The notes beneath the pieces are model-generated. The model did no database searches. It had not been told where the DNA came from and worked only from the letters and a program-made list of their open reading frames with translations. A DNA stretch of 64,000 bases from Oricola sp. Lineage in GTDB: Bacteria; Pseudomonadota; Alphaproteobacteria; Rhizobiales; Rhizobiaceae. The stretch's first letter is position 1, and the number at the start of each line of letters is the position of its first letter. Location of the stretch: NCBI RefSeq assembly GCF_022763245.1, contig NZ_JALEGV010000037.1:102971-166970 (forward strand), in the 5' to 3' direction. Below, piece after piece: positions 15,643-24,283 of this stretch. The position numbers were made by a program, and so were the translations under genes.

Positions 15643-17604
15643 ATGGCGGACATGTCAGTAGGTCTTGAGCGGTCAAACGGGATCGCGATCCTCACGATCG
15701 ACCGACCGCCGGTCAACGCGCTGTCGCACGAGTTGCGGAAGTTGATCGCGGCGCGGCTCGACGAGGTGGCGCGTGACGACGCGATCGCCGGGCTGGTGAT
15801 CGCCTGCGCCGGCCGGACGTTTGTCGCCGGGGCGGATATCGAGGAACTGGGACTGGTCAGGCACCCGATGCTGCGCGACCTGATCGACACGCTAGAACGT
15901 ATCGGCAAACCCAGCGTCGCCGCCATTCACGGGACCGCGCTCGGTGGCGGCTTCGAACTGTCGCTTGGTTGCACGTTTCGCTCGGCAATCGCAGACGCGA
16001 AAATCGGCCTTCCGGAGGTCAAGCTCGGCCTGCTGCCGGGGGCGGGCGGCACGGTTCGCACGACCTATCTCGCCGGCGCGGAGGCCGCGCTGAAATTGGC
16101 CGGCACCGGAGACATGCTGGACGCGACATCCGCCCGCGATCTCGGACTGGTCGACGTTCTATTCGACAGTGATCTCGTCGCAGGCTCGGTACGCTTTCTG
16201 GCCGACAGGATCGCTGCCGGAAACATTCCTTCGCCGGTTTCCAGCCGTGCACGCCCCGCGGAGCGGACGGATGACGGGCAGTTGGCGAAAATGACCGCGG
16301 AACTCTGCCGCAAGGCGCGATCTTCCGCGCCAGAGCAGGTCGCCAAAGCCGTCAGAAACGCCATCGATCTCTCTTTCGACGATGCGATGATCGAAGAGCG
16401 GCGCCTCTTCGATGCCGCCGCCGCAAGCCCGCGCTTTCGGGCGCTCCGGCATCTGTTCTTCGCCGAGAGGGCTGCGGCGAAGCCGGTGGAAACGGTTGAC
16501 GCGGCCCCGCCTCGCACCGTGCAGTCGGTCGCCGTGATCGGTGCGGGCACGATGGGAAGCGGCATCGCCATGGCGTTCGCCAACAGCGGCTTCGACGTGG
16601 TGGTCCGCGAAACCGGCGATGCCGCACTCGAGAGAGGCATGAAGCGCATCCGCGATACCTACGATCGCTCGGTTACGCGCGGCTCGCTCTCGCGGGAGGA
16701 TGCGGATGGCCGGATTGGCCGGGTTTCCGGGACGACGGAGGCCGAGGCGCTGTCGGCGGCCGACCTGATCATCGAGGCCGCGTTCGAGGACATGGCCGTC
16801 AAGAAACAGATCTTCGCCGAGATCGACGCCATCGCGAAACCCGGGGCGATTCTGGCGACCAACACGTCCTATCTGGACGTGAACGAGATCGCCCGGTCCA
16901 CGCGTCGTCCCTCGGACGTGCTCGGCCTCCACTTCTTCTCGCCCGCCAATGTCATGAGGCTGCTTGAAGTGGTTCGCGGCGCGGATACGGCACCCGAAGT
17001 GATCGCGACGGTGCTGAAGGTCGCGCGCCGGCTCGGCAAGCAGCCGGTCGTGGTCGGAGTCTGCCACGGCTTCGTCGGAAATCGGATGCTGCAGGCCCGC
17101 AATTCACAACTGTCGCGATTGCTGCTCGACGGAGCAGACCCGGCGGATGTCGATGCGGCGTTCCGCAATTTCGGCTGGCCGATGGGGCCGTGCCAGATGC
17201 AGGACCTCGCCGGCCTGGACATCAGCTGGCGCAACCGGAAAGCGCTTGGAAAGGTCGATCTGCTTCCCGACCGGCTCTGTGAAAACGGCCGCCTCGGCCA
17301 GAAGGCCGGCAAGGGATGGTATCGCTACGAGAACGGGCGCGACCCGAAGCCCGATGCGGAGGTCGCCGCGCTGATCGAGGAACTGGCGGCAGAAAGCGGC
17401 ATCGCCCGGCGCACCGTCGGCGAACAGGAGATCATCGACCGCACTCATGGTCCGATGATTGACGAGGGCCGGCGCATCCTGGAAGAGGGCGTTGCCGCGA
17501 GGGCCTCCGACATCGACGTGGTCTGGGTCAATGGCTACGGTTTTCCGCGCGACCTCGGCGGGCCGATGTACTGGGACGAGCATTTTCGCACGTCATCGCA
17601 ATGA
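15643..17604 (+). CDS. Bifunctional enoyl-CoA hydratase / 3-hydroxyacyl-CoA dehydrogenase (FadB/FadJ type)
   Basis: This 653-residue protein joins two beta-oxidation activities. The N-terminal crotonase domain (about 1-190) has HGTALGGGFELSLG for the oxyanion hole and LPEVKLGLLPGAGG with the catalytic Glu. The dehydrogenase half starts with the NAD-binding GAGTMGSG near residue 301, then LHFFSPANVMRLLE, CHGFVGNRM and two C-terminal helical repeats. It hydrates trans-2-enoyl-CoA and oxidises the 3-hydroxyacyl product, following the paired acyl-CoA dehydrogenases encoded upstream. I chose ATG 15643; a GTG three bases earlier is equivalent. No thiolase lies next to it, so thiolysis must be supplied elsewhere. 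Confidence 0.9.
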   Translation: MADMSVGLERSNGIAILTIDRPPVNALSHELRKLIAARLDEVARDDAIAGLVIACAGRTFVAGADIEELGLVRHPMLRDLIDTLERIGKPSVAAIHGTALGGGFELSLGCTFRSAIADAKIGLPEVKLGLLPGAGGTVRTTYLAGAEAALKLAGTGDMLDATSARDLGLVDVLFDSDLVAGSVRFLADRIAAGNIPSPVSSRARPAERTDDGQLAKMTAELCRKARSSAPEQVAKAVRNAIDLSFDDAMIEERRLFDAAAASPRFRALRHLFFAERAAAKPVETVDAAPPRTVQSVAVIGAGTMGSGIAMAFANSGFDVVVRETGDAALERGMKRIRDTYDRSVTRGSLSREDADGRIGRVSGTTEAEALSAADLIIEAAFEDMAVKKQIFAEIDAIAKPGAILATNTSYLDVNEIARSTRRPSDVLGLHFFSPANVMRLLEVVRGADTAPEVIATVLKVARRLGKQPVVVGVCHGFVGNRMLQARNSQLSRLLLDGADPADVDAAFRNFGWPMGPCQMQDLAGLDISWRNRKALGKVDLLPDRLCENGRLGQKAGKGWYRYENGRDPKPDAEVAALIEELAAESGIARRTVGEQEIIDRTHGPMIDEGRRILEEGVAARASDIDVVWVNGYGFPRDLGGPMYWDEHFRTSSQ

Positions 17605-17631
17605 ATATGCTGCGCCCGAGTTGGGGGCTTT

Positions 17632-18582
17632 TCAGGGCGTCTGGCCGAATGCCGTGGCGGGGGCTTTCTCGCCCTCCGCGGCGATCTCGTTTTCCAGCCA
17701 GGATCGGAACGCTATCAGCGGCTTGTGCTGCGCCCGGTCGCTAGGCCATGCAAGCCAATAGGCCCCGGTACCGGTGACCGTCTTCGTCAGGATCGGCGAA
17801 AGCCGGCCCGTCGCGATCTCGGATTCCGCGATGTATTCAGGCAGCAGCGCGACGCCCAGACCGGCGATGGTCGCTTCGATCATCGGCGCGAATTGATCGA
17901 AGAGCATCCCCGACACGTCAAGCGCCTTTGTCCCCTGGTCATCGAACCATGACCTCCAGGCCGAGGGCCTGGTTTCGATCTGGAAGAATTGCAGTCCGCG
18001 CATGTCGGCGGGTGACGCGATTGGGTGCTGCTCCAAGAGCGACGGTGCGGCACAGGCGACAAGCCGCTCGTCGAAGAGCTTCAGGTGATGGGCGGGTGAC
18101 CGGGTTTCCGGTCCGAAATAGATCGCCGCGTCGAAGCCGTCGGAACTGAAATCCGGCGGCTGTATTCGCGTGGACAGGTTGATGGTTATGCCGGGATTGT
18201 CGGCGACGAAAGTTGCCAGTCGCGGCGCGAGCCAGCGCGTGCCGAAAGCGGGCAAGATCGCCAGCGCCAACGATCCCCCGTCGAGATTCGCCGACAGGCG
18301 CATGCTGGACCGCTGGATGAGATCCAGGGCGGTCGAAACGTCCCGGCCAAAATCGATCGCCGATTGCGTGGGCAGCAGCCGCTTCTTTTCCCTGAGGAAG
18401 AGTTCGCGTCCGAGTTGGCCTTCAAGATTCTGGATCAGCCGGCTGACGGTGCCCTGAGACAATTGAAGGTCTCGTGCCGCCGCGCTCGCCGATCCCGTGC
18501 GCAGCACGGCGTCGAAGGCCGTCAGCATGCTCAGGGATGGAAGATAGCGTCGATTTCGCACGGTAACATGCATATAATGCAT
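17632..18582 (-). CDS. LysR-family transcriptional regulator (GcvA-like)
   Basis: This 316-residue LysR protein has the N-terminal winged helix (SMLTAFDAVLRTGSASAAAR, then LSQGTVSRLIQNLE, about residues 17-55) and a two-lobed effector domain. The C-terminal half resembles GcvA-type regulators. It is divergent from a glutaryl-CoA dehydrogenase gene, the usual arrangement for GcdR-type activators that sense glutarate or glutaryl-CoA. The start is uncertain: ATG 18582 and ATG 18573 both fall inside a 17-bp palindrome (18567-18583) that looks like its own binding site, and neither has a clear ribosome site. Overlap of operator and start codon suggests tight autoregulation. Confidence 0.85.
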   Translation of the reverse strand: MHYMHVTVRNRRYLPSLSMLTAFDAVLRTGSASAAARDLQLSQGTVSRLIQNLEGQLGRELFLREKKRLLPTQSAIDFGRDVSTALDLIQRSSMRLSANLDGGSLALAILPAFGTRWLAPRLATFVADNPGITINLSTRIQPPDFSSDGFDAAIYFGPETRSPAHHLKLFDERLVACAAPSLLEQHPIASPADMRGLQFFQIETRPSAWRSWFDDQGTKALDVSGMLFDQFAPMIEATIAGLGVALLPEYIAESEIATGRLSPILTKTVTGTGAYWLAWPSDRAQHKPLIAFRSWLENEIAAEGEKAPATAFGQTP

Positions 18583-18583
18583 G
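18567..18583. promoter_or_regulatory. Palindromic LysR box between the regulator and glutaryl-CoA dehydrogenase
   Basis: CATGCAT and ATGCATG are perfect inverted repeats around ATA. The core fits the T-N11-A LysR pattern (TGCATATAATGCA). It covers the regulator's start codon and lies about 90 bases upstream of the divergent dehydrogenase, so it probably serves both genes. Confidence 0.55.
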
Positions 18584-18672
18584 AAGTCAGGTATTCATAG
18601 CGCTTTCTGGAGAGGCGTTCGGTCGGGTAGGGAGGTTGTGATCTTATCTTTGTGAAACAGGATATCAGTGCC

Positions 18673-19884
18673 ATGGCCCAGCATCCCACATCGAGCCGTT
18701 CGGGGATGGTCCCTTTCGCGTGGCAGGATCCTTTTCTGTTCGAAGGGCAATTGTCCGAAGAAGAACGCATGATCCGTGACACTGCGGCGGCATTCGCCGC
18801 CGACAAGCTCGCGCCGATCGTCGAGCGGGCCTATCAGGACGAGGTGACTGATCCCGATCTCTTCCGGCAGATGGGAGAGGCCGGATTGCTCGGGGTGACA
18901 TTGCCGGAGGACTATGGCTGCGCCGCTTCTTCCTACGTGTCCTACGGCCTGGTCGCGCGCGAGATCGAGCGTGTCGATTCAGGGTATCGCTCGATGATGA
19001 GCGTGCAGTCCTCGCTCGTCATGTATCCGATCTATGCCTATGGCTCCGAAGACCAACGGCGCAAATATCTGCCGAAATTGGCCAGCGGCGACTATGTCGG
19101 CTGCTTCGGTCTGACCGAACCGGACGCCGGCTCCGATCCGGCCGGAATGAAGACACGGGCGATCAGGACCAATGCCGGTTATCGCATCTCCGGCAGCAAA
19201 ACCTGGATTTCCAACGCGCCGATCGCCGACATCTTCGTCGTATGGGCGAAGTGCGAGGACGAGAACGACCGGGTGCGCGGCTTCATATTGGAAAAAGGCA
19301 TGAAAGGCCTGTCGGCGCCGAAGATCGGCGGCAAGTTGAGCCTGCGCGCCTCGATTACCGGTGAAGTGGTGCTGGACAACGTGGAAGTGCCGGCCGACGC
19401 CATGCTCCCGAATGTCGCCGGCATGAGCGGCCCCTTCGGCTGCCTAAACCGGGCCCGGTACGGCATCGCCTGGGGCGCGATGGGCGCGGCAGAAGACTGC
19501 TGGCATCGCGCCCGGCAATACGGTCTCGAACGGCACCAGTTCAATCGTCCGCTGGCCGCGACGCAGCTCTTCCAGAAGAAGCTGGCCGACATGCAGGCCG
19601 AAATCACATTGGGTCTGCAGGCGGCCCTGCGCGTGGGGCGTCTGATGGATGAGGGCAGCTTCGCGCCGGAGATGGTGTCGCTGATCAAGCGCAACAATTG
19701 CGGCAAGGCACTCGATATCGCGCGAATGTCACGTGACATGCATGGCGGCAACGGCATCCAGATCGGCTATCACGTCATGCGCCACGCCCAGAACCTGGAA
19801 ACCGTGAACACCTATGAAGGCACGCACGACGTGCACGCCCTCATTCTGGGCCGCGCCCAGACCGGTCTGCAGGCCTTCTTCTGA
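18673..19884 (+). CDS. gcdH: Glutaryl-CoA dehydrogenase
   Basis: This 403-residue acyl-CoA dehydrogenase has the decarboxylating glutaryl-CoA dehydrogenase pattern. An N-terminal [18 protein letters not shown] is typical of the family, then [32 protein letters not shown], and the C-terminal [19 protein letters not shown] that holds the catalytic Glu (about residue 381). It converts glutaryl-CoA to crotonyl-CoA and CO2 in lysine, tryptophan and aromatic degradation. I prefer ATG 18673, which has AGGA at 18659-18662; a GTG at 18652 would add seven residues but is poorly spaced from GGAGG. The divergent LysR gene is the likely regulator. Confidence 0.9.
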   Translation: MAQHPTSSRSGMVPFAWQDPFLFEGQLSEEERMIRDTAAAFAADKLAPIVERAYQDEVTDPDLFRQMGEAGLLGVTLPEDYGCAASSYVSYGLVAREIERVDSGYRSMMSVQSSLVMYPIYAYGSEDQRRKYLPKLASGDYVGCFGLTEPDAGSDPAGMKTRAIRTNAGYRISGSKTWISNAPIADIFVVWAKCEDENDRVRGFILEKGMKGLSAPKIGGKLSLRASITGEVVLDNVEVPADAMLPNVAGMSGPFGCLNRARYGIAWGAMGAAEDCWHRARQYGLERHQFNRPLAATQLFQKKLADMQAEITLGLQAALRVGRLMDEGSFAPEMVSLIKRNNCGKALDIARMSRDMHGGNGIQIGYHVMRHAQNLETVNTYEGTHDVHALILGRAQTGLQAFF

Positions 19885-20001
19885 GGAAGCAGGGAAGTAT
19901 CGCAATCGCATGCGCGTCTGATCTGATGCGTTCGTTCAGTTCAGGTTAGTCGTGTCAATGAGGGGAAACGGATTCGGTATCCTGTCCGCCGGCATCCATT
20001 A

Positions 20002-20019
20002 ATCCGGCAAAGCCGGGAT
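20002..20019 (-). terminator. Hairpin just after tRNA-Glu
   Basis: Reading on the minus strand, a short GC stem (ATCCGGC paired with GCCGGGAT, with a three-base loop) begins three bases after the CCA end of tRNA-Glu and is followed by TTAAT. It is a plausible weak intrinsic terminator for the tRNA transcript. Confidence 0.4.
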
Positions 20020-20022
20020 CGC

Positions 20023-20097
20023 TGGTACTCCCAAGGGGAATCGAACCCCTGTTTCCGCCGTGAGAGGGCGGCGTCCTGACCGCTAGACGATGGGAGC
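20023..20097 (-). tRNA. tRNA-Glu (anticodon CTC)
   Basis: The minus strand gives a 75-base cloverleaf that starts GCTCCCATCGTCTAGCGG. Its anticodon loop CCTCTCA carries CTC, its T-loop is GGTTCGATTCC, and the encoded end is ACCA. The acceptor stem GCTCCCA pairs with TGGGAGT, ending in a G-U pair as in other bacterial glutamate tRNAs. It decodes GAG. The gene lies alone between glutaryl-CoA dehydrogenase and an SDR gene. Confidence 0.95.
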
Positions 20098-20283
20098 GTG
20101 CGCGGGAGAGGCGCATATAGGCGTGTGCCGGCGTCGCGTCAATGCTCCTTTTTCAGCTTCCGCCGGCGAAGCAGCAGTCCGTGTGTCGCGCATGGCATGA
20201 TTTGCATCTGGATTGGCGTGATTGGCGAGTGCCAAGGCTGGGGCCGGAGCCTAGTTTCCCTCCGACAACGGAAGGGAAACGCG

Positions 20284-21120
20284 ATGAGCGACAAGCAAAC
20301 GCGCAAGAAGGTGGCGCTGGTGACCGGCGCGTCGTCGGGCATGGGCAAGGCGATCGCTGCTCGCCTGTTGGGCGAAGGGTTCAAGGTCTATGTCGCGGCG
20401 CGCAGCGTCAACAACATGCAGGAACTGGTCGTTGCCGGCGCGAAGCCGCTGCGCATGGACATTTCGAAGGATGAAGACGTCGTCGCCGCCGTCAATGCGA
20501 TCCTCGCGGCCGACGGCGGCGTGGACGTGCTGGTCAACAATGCCGGTTTTGGCCTCTACGGCTCCGTGGAAGACGTGCCGCTGGACGAGGCGCGCTACCA
20601 GTTCGAGGTCAACCTCTTCGGCCTCGCAAGGCTGACCCAACTGCTGCTGCCCGCCATGCGCGAGCGCGGCGCCGGCCGGATCGTCAACATCACCTCGATG
20701 GGCGGCAAGATATATACGCCGCTCGGCGCCTGGTATCACGCCACCAAACACGCGCTCGAAGGTTGGTCCGACTGCCTGCGGCTGGAGGTTGCGCCCTTCG
20801 GCATCGACGTGGTGATCGTCGAACCTGGCATCGTTCGAACCGGCTTCGGCGGGGTCACCGGGCAGTTGATCACGCGGTTCTCCGGCGGCGGCGCCTATGA
20901 GAAGTTGGCGCGGACCGTTGCCAAGGCCACTGCGAAGACCTATGCGGCCCGCAGCGCTTCGGAACCGAAGGTCGTCGCCGACGTGGTGGTCGAGGCGCTG
21001 CAGGTGCGGCGTCCGAGAACGCGCTATGTTGTCGGATCTCTCGCGCGGCCGCTGATTGTCGCCCGGCGCTGGCTGGGCGACCGGATGTTCGACCGTCTGA
21101 TCATGAGCCAGGTGAAGTGA
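20284..21120 (+). CDS. Short-chain dehydrogenase/reductase
   Basis: This 278-residue NAD(P)-dependent oxidoreductase has the Rossmann motif GASSGMG (about residues 15-21), the NNAG motif in VNNAGFGLYG, a catalytic Ser in NITSMGG, and Tyr151 with Lys155 in YHATK. Classical SDRs reduce ketones or oxidise alcohols; the substrate is unknown. I set the start at ATG 20284, which has an AAGGGAAA site and begins the family's usual N-terminus; the open frame extends 62 codons further upstream over noncoding DNA next to tRNA-Glu. It lies ten bases before an AraC-type regulator on the same strand, so the two are probably co-transcribed. Confidence 0.88.
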   Translation: MSDKQTRKKVALVTGASSGMGKAIAARLLGEGFKVYVAARSVNNMQELVVAGAKPLRMDISKDEDVVAAVNAILAADGGVDVLVNNAGFGLYGSVEDVPLDEARYQFEVNLFGLARLTQLLLPAMRERGAGRIVNITSMGGKIYTPLGAWYHATKHALEGWSDCLRLEVAPFGIDVVIVEPGIVRTGFGGVTGQLITRFSGGGAYEKLARTVAKATAKTYAARSASEPKVVADVVVEALQVRRPRTRYVVGSLARPLIVARRWLGDRMFDRLIMSQVK

Positions 21121-21130
21121 TGCACGTCGG

Positions 21131-22132
21131 ATGAGCGCGGCAAACCAGAAATTCGCGGTTGACTACGCCTGGGAAGCGATCCTCACGAATCTGGGCGTGG
21201 CCAAGGGTGAATTGCTGCGCCACGCCGGCCTGCCGGCGGATCTGTTCGCGCGGCCGAAGCCGGAACTGACCATCGATGAGTATTTCCGTCTCTGGCGCAG
21301 CCTGGAGGTTCTGCTCGACGATCAGGCCTTCGCGCTTCGCGTGGGAACGGCCGTGCCGGCCGAGGCGTTCAGCCCGCCGATCTTCGCGGCATTCTGCAGC
21401 CCGAACCTCGACATCGCGTTGCAGCGCCTGTCGCGCTTCAAGCCGCTGATCGGCCCGCTGCGTCTCGATCTTTCCGCGACGGGGCAGGGGATCGCCGCGC
21501 GCTACGGCGCGATTGCGGGGCAGGGCTTGCCTTCGGCGCTGGCGACGACCGAACTGGTCTTCCTCGTCAACCTGGCGCGCATGGCGACGCGCCAGCGCAT
21601 CGTGCCCGAGCGGATCGAACTCGCAGGGATGCCTGCGCAGGCGAGGCCGCTGGAGGAATTCTTCGGCGTGCGGCTAAGGTCCGGCGCGGACAACGTTATC
21701 GTGTTTTCGCAAGTCGACTGCGCGCGCCCCTTCGTCACCGTCAACGAGGCGATGTTCCGCACCTTCGAACCCGTGCTCGGCGCGCGGCTGGAGGAATTGC
21801 AGACCGGACAGGACTTCCGCGACCGGTTGCGCGCCTGCCTGATGGAGGCGCTGCCGAGCGGCCGGACCGCGATGGCCGAAGTGGCCGACCGGCTCGCCGT
21901 CAGCCCGCGCACCCTGCAGCGGCGCCTCGCCGAAGCCGGCAGTTCCTTCCAGGAGGAACTCGGCCGATTGCGCGCCGAACTGGCGCAGCACTACCTGGCC
22001 AATTCCGACTATTCCAGCGCCGAGATCTCCTTCCTGCTCGGCTATGAGGACCCGAACTCCTTCATCCGGGCCTTCCACGGCTGGACGGGCCGGACGCCGC
22101 AGGCGATGCGCGCCGAAACGCAGCTGCACTGA
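21131..22132 (+). CDS. AraC-family transcriptional regulator (OruR-like)
   Basis: This 333-residue protein has an N-terminal arabinose-operon-regulator-type domain (a helical region with FARPKPELTIDEYFRLWR) and a C-terminal double helix-turn-helix: MAEVADRLAVSPRTLQRRL, then YSSAEISFLLGYEDPNSFIRAF and GRTPQAMR. That C-terminal pattern is diagnostic of AraC. It follows the SDR gene by ten bases, so SDR expression and its own may be linked. The inducer is unknown. The second DNA-binding half is complete, and no truncation is seen. Confidence 0.86.
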   Translation: MSAANQKFAVDYAWEAILTNLGVAKGELLRHAGLPADLFARPKPELTIDEYFRLWRSLEVLLDDQAFALRVGTAVPAEAFSPPIFAAFCSPNLDIALQRLSRFKPLIGPLRLDLSATGQGIAARYGAIAGQGLPSALATTELVFLVNLARMATRQRIVPERIELAGMPAQARPLEEFFGVRLRSGADNVIVFSQVDCARPFVTVNEAMFRTFEPVLGARLEELQTGQDFRDRLRACLMEALPSGRTAMAEVADRLAVSPRTLQRRLAEAGSSFQEELGRLRAELAQHYLANSDYSSAEISFLLGYEDPNSFIRAFHGWTGRTPQAMRAETQLH

Positions 22133-22144
22133 CGCCGAAGCGCC

Positions 22145-22534
22145 TCAGATGTCGTCCACGACGGCCTTCAGCATGTCGCGCACCTGATCGGCGAGGAAAT
22201 GCAGGTCCCGGTTGGGGATCGCCTGCATCGACGAGACGGGATCGACGGCGCTGACCATGACCTCGTCGCCCGGCGTCGCGCGCACCACGACGTTGCAGGG
22301 CAGCATCGCGCCGATCCGCGGCTCGATCTTGATCGCCTCGTTGGCCATCGTCGGATTGCAAGCGCCGAGGATCAGGTATGAGTCGATCTCCGCCCCGATC
22401 TTGGCTTTCAGCGTATCCTGGACATTGATCTCGGTGAGCACGCCGAAGCCGTGCGCGCCAAGCGCGGCGCGGACGCGTTCGACGATCGCGTCGAATGTCT
22501 CGCCCGAAAAGGTGCGGTCGATCGTGTAGCTCAT
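22145..22534 (-). CDS. DUF302 domain protein
   Basis: This 129-residue soluble protein fits the DUF302 family: an N-terminal beta strand MSYTIDRTF, the stretch FGVLTEINVQDTLKAKIG, a conserved cysteine turn LILGACNPTMANEAI, and LPCNVVVRATPGDEVMVSAVDP. The biochemical role of DUF302 is not settled; some members occur near stress or heavy-metal genes. It converges with the AraC gene (12 bases apart) and has a good RBS (GGGAGGAGAGC) before its ATG. About 150 bases upstream lies a long perfect inverted repeat (22683-22719) that may control it. Confidence 0.82.
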   Translation of the reverse strand: MSYTIDRTFSGETFDAIVERVRAALGAHGFGVLTEINVQDTLKAKIGAEIDSYLILGACNPTMANEAIKIEPRIGAMLPCNVVVRATPGDEVMVSAVDPVSSMQAIPNRDLHFLADQVRDMLKAVVDDI

Positions 22535-22682
22535 GCTCTCCTCCCGTTTTGCATATGCCGTTTTTAGAATGTGAGCGCGAAGCGTGGCGATCGCAAGGCC
22601 CGCGCCACGGCCGTCGGAGGAGAAACGGCCCAGCGTCCGGCTGGTTCCCGCGCGTGCGGATCGTTTGCGGGATGATTCTCAT

Positions 22683-22719
22683 GCGTTACAGACACAATCG
22701 GGGAGCGTGTCTGTAACGC
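22683..22719. repeat. 13-bp perfect inverted repeat upstream of DUF302
   Basis: GCGTTACAGACAC at 22683-22695 is exactly mirrored by GTGTCTGTAACGC at 22707-22719 around an 11-base centre. It sits between the stop of tldD and the start of the DUF302 gene, both on the minus strand. The length and moderate GC suggest a regulator-binding site or a transcript hairpin; no T-run follows on either strand. Confidence 0.7.
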
Positions 22720-22774
22720 TTGGCCGCTCGCAAGCTGTGACGAAACGGCCGTCTAAAATGGCGGCGAAGCGGGA

Positions 22775-24205
22775 CTACCGCTCCGTGCCGCCCACGGTCA
22801 TCTGGTCCATGCGCAGATGCGGCTGGCCGACGCCGACGGGGACGCCCTGGCCGGCCTTGCCGCACATGCCGACGCCGGTGTCGAGGGCCATGTCGTTGCC
22901 GACCATGGAGACGCGATGCATCGCTTCCGGGCCGTTGCCGATCAGCATCGCGCCTTTGACCGGATGCGTCACCTTGCCGTTCTCGATCATGTAGGCCTCG
23001 GTGCAGCCGAACACGAACTTGCCGCTGGTGATGTCCACCTGGCCGCCGCCAAAGGAGACGGCGTAGATGCCCTTGTCGACGGAGGCGATGATCTCGTCGG
23101 GCGTGTGCTTGCCGCCGAGCATGTAGGTGTTGGTCATGCGCGGCATCGGCACGTGAGCGTAGGATTCGCGCCGGCCGTTGCCGGTCGGCTTGACGCCCAT
23201 CAGGCGGGCATTCTGGCGGTCCTGCATGTAGCCGACCAGCTTGCCGTCCTCGATCAGGACATTGTAGCCGGACGGCGTACCCTCGTCGTCGATCGAAAGC
23301 GAGCCTCGGCGGTTCTCGATCGTGCCATCATCCACGACCGTCACGCCCTTGGCCGCAACCTGTTCGCCCATCAGCCCGGCAAAGGCCGAGGTGCCCTTGC
23401 GGTTGAAGTCACCCTCGAGACCATGGCCGACGGCCTCGTGCAGCATGACGCCGGGCCAGCCGGCGCCGAGCACGATGTCGAAGGTGCCGGCCGGGGCGGG
23501 CTTCGCCTCCAGATTGACGAGCGCCTGGCGCAGCGCCTCGTCGGCACCGTGACGCCACGTGTCCGTCGCGATGAACTGGCCGAACTCCTGCCGGCCGCCC
23601 ATGCCGTGCGAGCCCGTTTCCTGCCGGTCGCCGTCGCCGACCACGACGGCGATGTTGACGCGGGTCAGCGGACGGATGTCCTTGGCGAAATGGCCGTCGG
23701 CGCGCAGGATCTCGACCACCTGCCAGGAGGCGGACAGAGAGGCGGTGACCTGGCGCACGCGCGGATCCTTCGCCCGCAGATAGGCGTCGATCTCGGTGAG
23801 GAGCTTCACCTTGGCCTCGAAGGAGGGTTCACCGATCGGATTGGCGTCGCCATAGAGCTTGCGGTTGGTGCCCTGCGGCGCGTCGGAATATTTGCCCGCA
23901 TGTCCGGTCGTCACGGCGCCGACGGCGTCGGCGGCCCGCTTCAGCGCGGCGAGCGACAATTCGCCCGATTCGGCGTAGCCGACCGCTTCGCCGGCAACGG
24001 CGCGCAGGCCGAAGCCGCGGCCGGTGTTGAAGGAGCCGGTCTTCAGGCGGCCATTGTCGAACATCAGCATTTCCGATTCGCCGTGTTCGAGGAACAGCTC
24101 GCCGTCGTCGGCCTTGGCCAGCGTGTCGGAAACGATGCCTTCAAGCGTCTCCCTGGAGACGTCGAAGGAATTGATCAGGTCGGGAACGGCGGTTTCGGCG
24201 GTCAT
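22775..24205 (-). CDS. tldD: Metalloprotease TldD
   Basis: This 476-residue protein is the catalytic half of the TldD/TldE (PmbA) heterodimer. It has the zinc motif HEAVGH at residues 256-261 in the conserved context WPGVMLHEAVGHGLEGD, plus family elements SIDDEGTPSGYN and TNTYMLGG. In enterobacteria the complex trims microcin and CcdA peptides inside the cytoplasm; in other bacteria it helps mature modified peptides. No tldE homologue is in the window. It reads toward DUF302. The length matches the family and no changes in the active site are seen. Confidence 0.94.
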   Translation of the reverse strand: MTAETAVPDLINSFDVSRETLEGIVSDTLAKADDGELFLEHGESEMLMFDNGRLKTGSFNTGRGFGLRAVAGEAVGYAESGELSLAALKRAADAVGAVTTGHAGKYSDAPQGTNRKLYGDANPIGEPSFEAKVKLLTEIDAYLRAKDPRVRQVTASLSASWQVVEILRADGHFAKDIRPLTRVNIAVVVGDGDRQETGSHGMGGRQEFGQFIATDTWRHGADEALRQALVNLEAKPAPAGTFDIVLGAGWPGVMLHEAVGHGLEGDFNRKGTSAFAGLMGEQVAAKGVTVVDDGTIENRRGSLSIDDEGTPSGYNVLIEDGKLVGYMQDRQNARLMGVKPTGNGRRESYAHVPMPRMTNTYMLGGKHTPDEIIASVDKGIYAVSFGGGQVDITSGKFVFGCTEAYMIENGKVTHPVKGAMLIGNGPEAMHRVSMVGNDMALDTGVGMCGKAGQGVPVGVGQPHLRMDQMTVGGTER

Positions 24206-24283
24206 GAAGGACGTCCTTTCGTATCAACCGACATGTAGGCGCGGGGGCAGGGCGGGGCAACCGTCCGCCCGATGCAAATGGCG

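Noticed and set aside
20098..20283. 62-codon N-terminal extension of the SDR gene
   Set aside because: The SDR Rossmann start fits ATG 20284 with an AAGGGAAA site; the extension touches the tRNA-Glu flank and is not family-like.
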